DNA of 64,000 nucleotides from Aminipila sp032051575 (GTDB taxonomy: Bacteria > Bacillota > Clostridia > Peptostreptococcales > Anaerovoracaceae). The position numbers and the translations under genes were made by a program. A model generated the notes under the pieces. It was not told the DNA's origin. It did not search any database and worked only from the letters and a program-made list of their open reading frames with translations. Positions 60,640 through 64,000 of this stretch are shown in pieces. Within the stretch, counting starts at the first letter, position 1. Each line of letters starts with the position of its first letter. Location of the stretch: the NCBI RefSeq assembly GCF_032051575.1, contig NZ_DAMBYD010000001.1, forward strand, positions 372,001 to 436,000, given 5' to 3'.

Positions 60640-61995
60640 ATGTTAGACATACTTATTTCTGGAGGAATCCATCCTGATTATCAAAAAGAACAAATGGTTC
60701 AAAATGATATAGGTATAAAAGATGGAAAAGTTGTTGAAATTGGTCATATTACAAGTGATGCAAAAAAAATAATTGATGCAAGAGGGCAGATTGTATCACC
60801 AGGATTTATTGACATTCACATGCATGAAGAGGACTTTATCCATGAAGGTGAGAAGTTTGTTATTGCTGAAATGATGCTGAAAATGGGTGTTACTACTTGC
60901 CTTGGTGGAAATTGCGGTGTCCAGCATCAGAATCTAGAATTGTTTAAAAACACAATAAACAAAATTGGAGGATCACCAGTAAATTATCTTATGTTAGTAG
61001 GATACAATTCATTTAGAAATAAAATTGGAGTGAATACATATACAAAAGCGGATAAGGAACAACAGAAGAAGCTTTTGGAAATTATGAAACAGGAAATTGA
61101 TGAAGGAGCTTATGGTTTTTCCTTTGGCATTGAATATGACCCGGGTATGGACGTGGATGAAATAATGAACATTCTAGGAAATTTTAATGATAAAAATTTA
61201 TTGGTTTCAGTTCATTACAGGTCGGATTCTACCAAAGCTATTCATGCAATAAAAGAAATGATTAGTATTGCAGATAAATCACATATGAAGTTTCAGATTT
61301 CTCATTTAAGCAGTTGTTCTGCTATGGGTCAAATGAAAGAAGCACTTGATTTGATTAATCATGAGATTGAAAAGAATCCTAAAATTAATTATGATACCTA
61401 TCCATATAGTGCATTTTCAACAGAAATTGGTTCCACTGTATTCGATGATGGATGTTTTGAAACTTGGGGGAAATCATATGATAGTATTCTTCTAACGGAT
61501 GGAGCGTTTAAAAACAAATTCTGTGATAAAAATTTATTTGAAAAAATAAGAAAAGAAAATCCAGAGATGTTAGTAGTAGCATTTGTTATGAATGAAGATG
61601 AAATTGCAGAAGCAATTGCCAATCCATATGGAATGATAGCCAGTGATGGCATTATTAATAATGGTAATGGGCATCCTAGAGCGGCTGGTACTTTCCCAAG
61701 AGTACTAGGTAAATATGTTAGGGAGGATAAGGTAATATCCTTGCTGGATGCTTTAAGAAAAATCACCCTTGAGCCGGCTAAGCGGTTAGAGCTTAGTACG
61801 AAGGGGCAGGTTTTTGAAGGATGTGATGCAGACATTACCATATTTAATCCAGAAACAATAAAAGATGGCGCAGATTTTTCAGACTTAAATATACCGCCTG
61901 TGGGTTTAGGTTATGTAATAGTAAACGGTATAATTGCGGTAGACCACAATAATATTATAAATAATCAAGCAGGAAGATTTATTTCATATAAATAA
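60640..61995 (+). CDS. D-aminoacylase-like amidohydrolase
   Basis: 451 residues from ATG 60640 (AGTAGG 7 nt upstream), which gives the normal amidohydrolase start MLDILISGG; an in-frame TTG lies at 60622. Motifs: VSPGFIDIHMHEED (metal ligands), GVTTCLGGNCG, AYGFSFGIEYDPG, QISHLSSC and ASDGIINNGNGHPRA near the end. Resembles N-acyl-D-amino-acid deacylases (D-aminoacylase, dipeptidase-like). With a carrier and an M20 peptidase downstream it probably handles N-acylated or peptide substrates; the exact one is unknown. Confidence 0.88.
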   Translation: MLDILISGGIHPDYQKEQMVQNDIGIKDGKVVEIGHITSDAKKIIDARGQIVSPGFIDIHMHEEDFIHEGEKFVIAEMMLKMGVTTCLGGNCGVQHQNLELFKNTINKIGGSPVNYLMLVGYNSFRNKIGVNTYTKADKEQQKKLLEIMKQEIDEGAYGFSFGIEYDPGMDVDEIMNILGNFNDKNLLVSVHYRSDSTKAIHAIKEMISIADKSHMKFQISHLSSCSAMGQMKEALDLINHEIEKNPKINYDTYPYSAFSTEIGSTVFDDGCFETWGKSYDSILLTDGAFKNKFCDKNLFEKIRKENPEMLVVAFVMNEDEIAEAIANPYGMIASDGIINNGNGHPRAAGTFPRVLGKYVREDKVISLLDALRKITLEPAKRLELSTKGQVFEGCDADITIFNPETIKDGADFSDLNIPPVGLGYVIVNGIIAVDHNNIINNQAGRFISYK

Positions 61996-62062
61996 TGACC
62001 TATGACGTAAAAAAGTCATAATGGAAATTATATATTATCAGTTTATTAAGGAGGAAGTAAAA

Positions 62063-63469
62063 ATGGAAGAGAAGAAGAAATTGAAGGTGCCCCATGTATA
62101 TGTATTGCTAATAGCCATTATTTTAGTTTGTTCGGCGCTAACGTACATAATCCCTGCTGGAAATTATGACATGATGACTATTCAGACAGAGGATGGAACT
62201 AGTAGAGAAGTCGTTGACCCATCTACTTACCACAGTACCGAAAGTTCCCCCGTAAATGTAATGGGATTTTTAACCTCTATTCCTAGAGGAATGAATGAAG
62301 CAGCAGGAATAATATTTTTTATATTTATCGTAGGCGGTAGTTTTGGAGTTTTGCAGGACACCGGGGCTATAGAAGCAGGGTTAGGTAGATTAACCCGAAT
62401 TTTTTCAGGCAAAGAAACGCTGCTTATTCCAGTTATAATGGCCGCTTTTGCCTTTGGGGGCGCTGTTATTGGTATGGCGGAAGAAACCTTACCTTTTATA
62501 CCCATAATGGTAAGTTTGTGCATTGCCTTGGGATTTGACTCCATAACAGGTACAGCTATGGTACTAATGGGAGCAGGTGCAGGGTTTGCGGGTGCTTTTA
62601 TGAATCCATTTACGGTTGGTGTTGCTCAGGGTATAGCAGAATTACCGCTTTTTTCTGGACTACAATTTAGACTTGTTGTATTTGTTGTAATGGTGGGTAT
62701 TGCAATAACCTTTGTGATGCGCTATGCAAGTAAGATTAAAAAAAATCCTCAGCTTAGCTCGATGTATGAAATCGACAGACAGAGGGAAGATAACCTGGAT
62801 CTTGATAATCTGCATGAATTTGGTGGCAGAGAAAAATTAATACTTTTAGTATTTGTTGCTTCAATTGCCTTACTAATTTATGGAGTTATAAAATATGAAT
62901 GGTATTTCAACGAAATCTCAGCATTATTCTTAGGAATGGCTATCATTGTAGCACTAATAGGAAAGTTAGGACTAAATGGTTTTGCAGAGTCACTTGGTAA
63001 AGGTATGGCAGGAGTGGCAGCGGGAGCTTTAATAGTAGGTTTTGCAAGAGGCATTTTAGTTGTTTTAACAGACGGAAATATTATTCATACTATTTTATAT
63101 TCTTCTGCAAGTTTGCTTTCCACATTACCGTCTGCAGTTACTGCGGTAGGTATGTATATTTTCCAATGTTTATTAAATTTTATCATTCCTTCCGGAAGTG
63201 GTCAGGCAGCGGTATCTATTCCAATTATGGCTCCTTTATCAGATATAGTAGGAGTAACAAGACAGACAGCGGTGCTTGCATTCCAGCTTGGTGATGGTAT
63301 ATCAAATATCTTTACACCTACTTCGGGATATTTTATGGCAGGTCTTGCACTTGCTAAAATCCCTTGGACTAAGTGGGCTAAATGGATTTTACCAGCAATT
63401 ATGCTTTGGTACTTAGCTGGTGCTATATTTGTTATCATTGCACAGATGATACACTTTGGACCTTTCTAA
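62063..63469 (+). CDS. YfcC-family membrane carrier
   Basis: 468 residues from ATG 62063 with strong SD AAGGAGGA. Eleven or twelve hydrophobic segments. Family marks: YIIPAGNYD early, GGAVIGMAEETLPFIPIM in the middle and IPSGSGQAAVSIPIMAPLSD plus QLGDGISNIFTPTSGYFMAGL late. YfcC/DcuC-like and ArcD-like carriers move C4-dicarboxylates, amino acids or dipeptides. In this operon it probably imports the substrate of the amidohydrolase. Confidence 0.9.
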   Translation: MEEKKKLKVPHVYVLLIAIILVCSALTYIIPAGNYDMMTIQTEDGTSREVVDPSTYHSTESSPVNVMGFLTSIPRGMNEAAGIIFFIFIVGGSFGVLQDTGAIEAGLGRLTRIFSGKETLLIPVIMAAFAFGGAVIGMAEETLPFIPIMVSLCIALGFDSITGTAMVLMGAGAGFAGAFMNPFTVGVAQGIAELPLFSGLQFRLVVFVVMVGIAITFVMRYASKIKKNPQLSSMYEIDRQREDNLDLDNLHEFGGREKLILLVFVASIALLIYGVIKYEWYFNEISALFLGMAIIVALIGKLGLNGFAESLGKGMAGVAAGALIVGFARGILVVLTDGNIIHTILYSSASLLSTLPSAVTAVGMYIFQCLLNFIIPSGSGQAAVSIPIMAPLSDIVGVTRQTAVLAFQLGDGISNIFTPTSGYFMAGLALAKIPWTKWAKWILPAIMLWYLAGAIFVIIAQMIHFGPF

Positions 63470-63517
63470 GTGTAATATAAATGAAACTTAGATAAGTTGT
63501 TTATGAAGGGGAATGAC

Positions 63518-64000
63518 ATGGAAAATTATGAGCAATTAAAAAAACAAGCCTATTCAAATATTGAATCTTATAAAAAATTATGCAATGATTTAAATGATTA
63601 TTTGGCGGATAATCCTGAAATTTCAGGAGCGGAATTTGAATCTTCACGTAAAATTGTAGAAATTCTAAGAGAACAGGGATATGAGGTGGAGTTTCCATTT
63701 GTAGGATATGAAACAGCATTTAAGGCCACATATGGGGAGGGAAAGCATCGCCGTAAAATTGCAATTATGACAGAATATGATGCATTACCTGGCATCGGGC
63801 ATGCCTGTGGACATTGTACGAGTGCAGCTATTAGCATACTTGCCGGATTAAGCCTTAAAGAAATGCAGGATGCATTAGATGCAGATATAGATATAATAGG
63901 GACTCCTATTGAAGAAACAGAGGGGGCAAAATGCACCATGGTAAAGAACGGTGTATTTAATCAATATGATATGGCCGTGATGGTTCATTTGTTTGGCGAA
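63518..64000 (+). CDS. M20-family amidohydrolase, 3' end missing
   Basis: 161 codons are seen before the window ends in frame. Starts at ATG 63518 (SD GAAGGGG). Zinc-site motifs of M20D enzymes: MTEYDALPGIGHACGHC and IIGTPIEETEGAKC. Relatives cleave N-acyl-amino acids, indole-acetyl-amino acids or p-aminobenzoyl-glutamate (AbgB). It starts 48 bp after the carrier and likely belongs to the same operon. Confidence 0.9.
   Translation, partial: MENYEQLKKQAYSNIESYKKLCNDLNDYLADNPEISGAEFESSRKIVEILREQGYEVEFPFVGYETAFKATYGEGKHRRKIAIMTEYDALPGIGHACGHCTSAAISILAGLSLKEMQDALDADIDIIGTPIEETEGAKCTMVKNGVFNQYDMAVMVHLFGE

Overview
The window looks like a chromosome segment of a motile, low-GC, Gram-positive anaerobe of the Bacillota, most likely class Clostridia. 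The evidence is A+T-rich DNA, strong AGGAGG-type ribosome binding sites with several GTG and TTG starts, a Clostridia-like S10-spc-alpha ribosomal order that includes adk, map, infA and rpsD, zinc (C+) forms of S14, S4 and L36, an ECF transporter after rplQ, and an S-layer-type surface protein. The family cannot be fixed by reading alone. There are no phage genes, insertion sequences or CRISPR arrays.

Layout. (1) 1-4010: 3' part of a large surface protein with an SLH-like end, a beta-helix-like stretch and five repeated beta modules. (2) 4134-12103: motility operon flgB-flhA-fliA-flgF-flgG-fapA-cheC-cheD. (3) 12149-14803, reverse strand: an operon of a TTG-started ParA ATPase, a ComFB-domain protein and a REC/HD-GYP protein, a candidate c-di-GMP/positioning module inside the motility region. 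(4) 14875-18393: fliD behind a sigma-28-like promoter, then fliS and a FliT-like gene. (5) 18422-24011: xpt and a BMP-type nucleoside ABC importer. (6) 24196-31127: mixed housekeeping and unknown genes (DJ-1, PHP, PC4/YdbC, a 46-residue Cys-rich membrane peptide, DUF378, TGS/uridine-kinase-like protein, pseudouridine-kinase-like protein, DUF4190, Lgt-like protein). (7) 31367-47091: ribosomal superoperon rpsJ to rplQ with a structured leader. (8) 47139-47425: a duplicated hairpin-rich element. (9) 47546-54627: ecfA1-ecfA2-ecfT, L,D-transpeptidase, trmB, LytM peptidase, aminotransferase and plsC. (10) 54734-59497: an unknown helical protein, tRNA-Gly, then a TetR / small membrane protein / flavodoxin / Family 2A encapsulin / cysteine desulfurase cluster. 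(11) 59618-64000: IclR regulator, D-aminoacylase-like amidohydrolase, YfcC-type carrier and an M20 amidohydrolase that runs off the window.

The most notable system is at 55788-59497. A Family 2A encapsulin shell gene overlaps by 14 bp a cysteine desulfurase that carries about 90 extra N-terminal residues, as expected for a cargo-loaded sulfur nanocompartment. Its immediate upstream genes are a TetR regulator with a perfect 14-bp palindrome between its promoter and start, a two-helix membrane protein and a flavodoxin, an uncommon setting as far as I know. Other points of interest are the ParA-ComFB-HD-GYP operon, a dispersed bulged-A hairpin family (26669, 47191, 47267, 47364) with a compensatory base change, and an Lgt-like protein lacking residues known to matter in Lgt.
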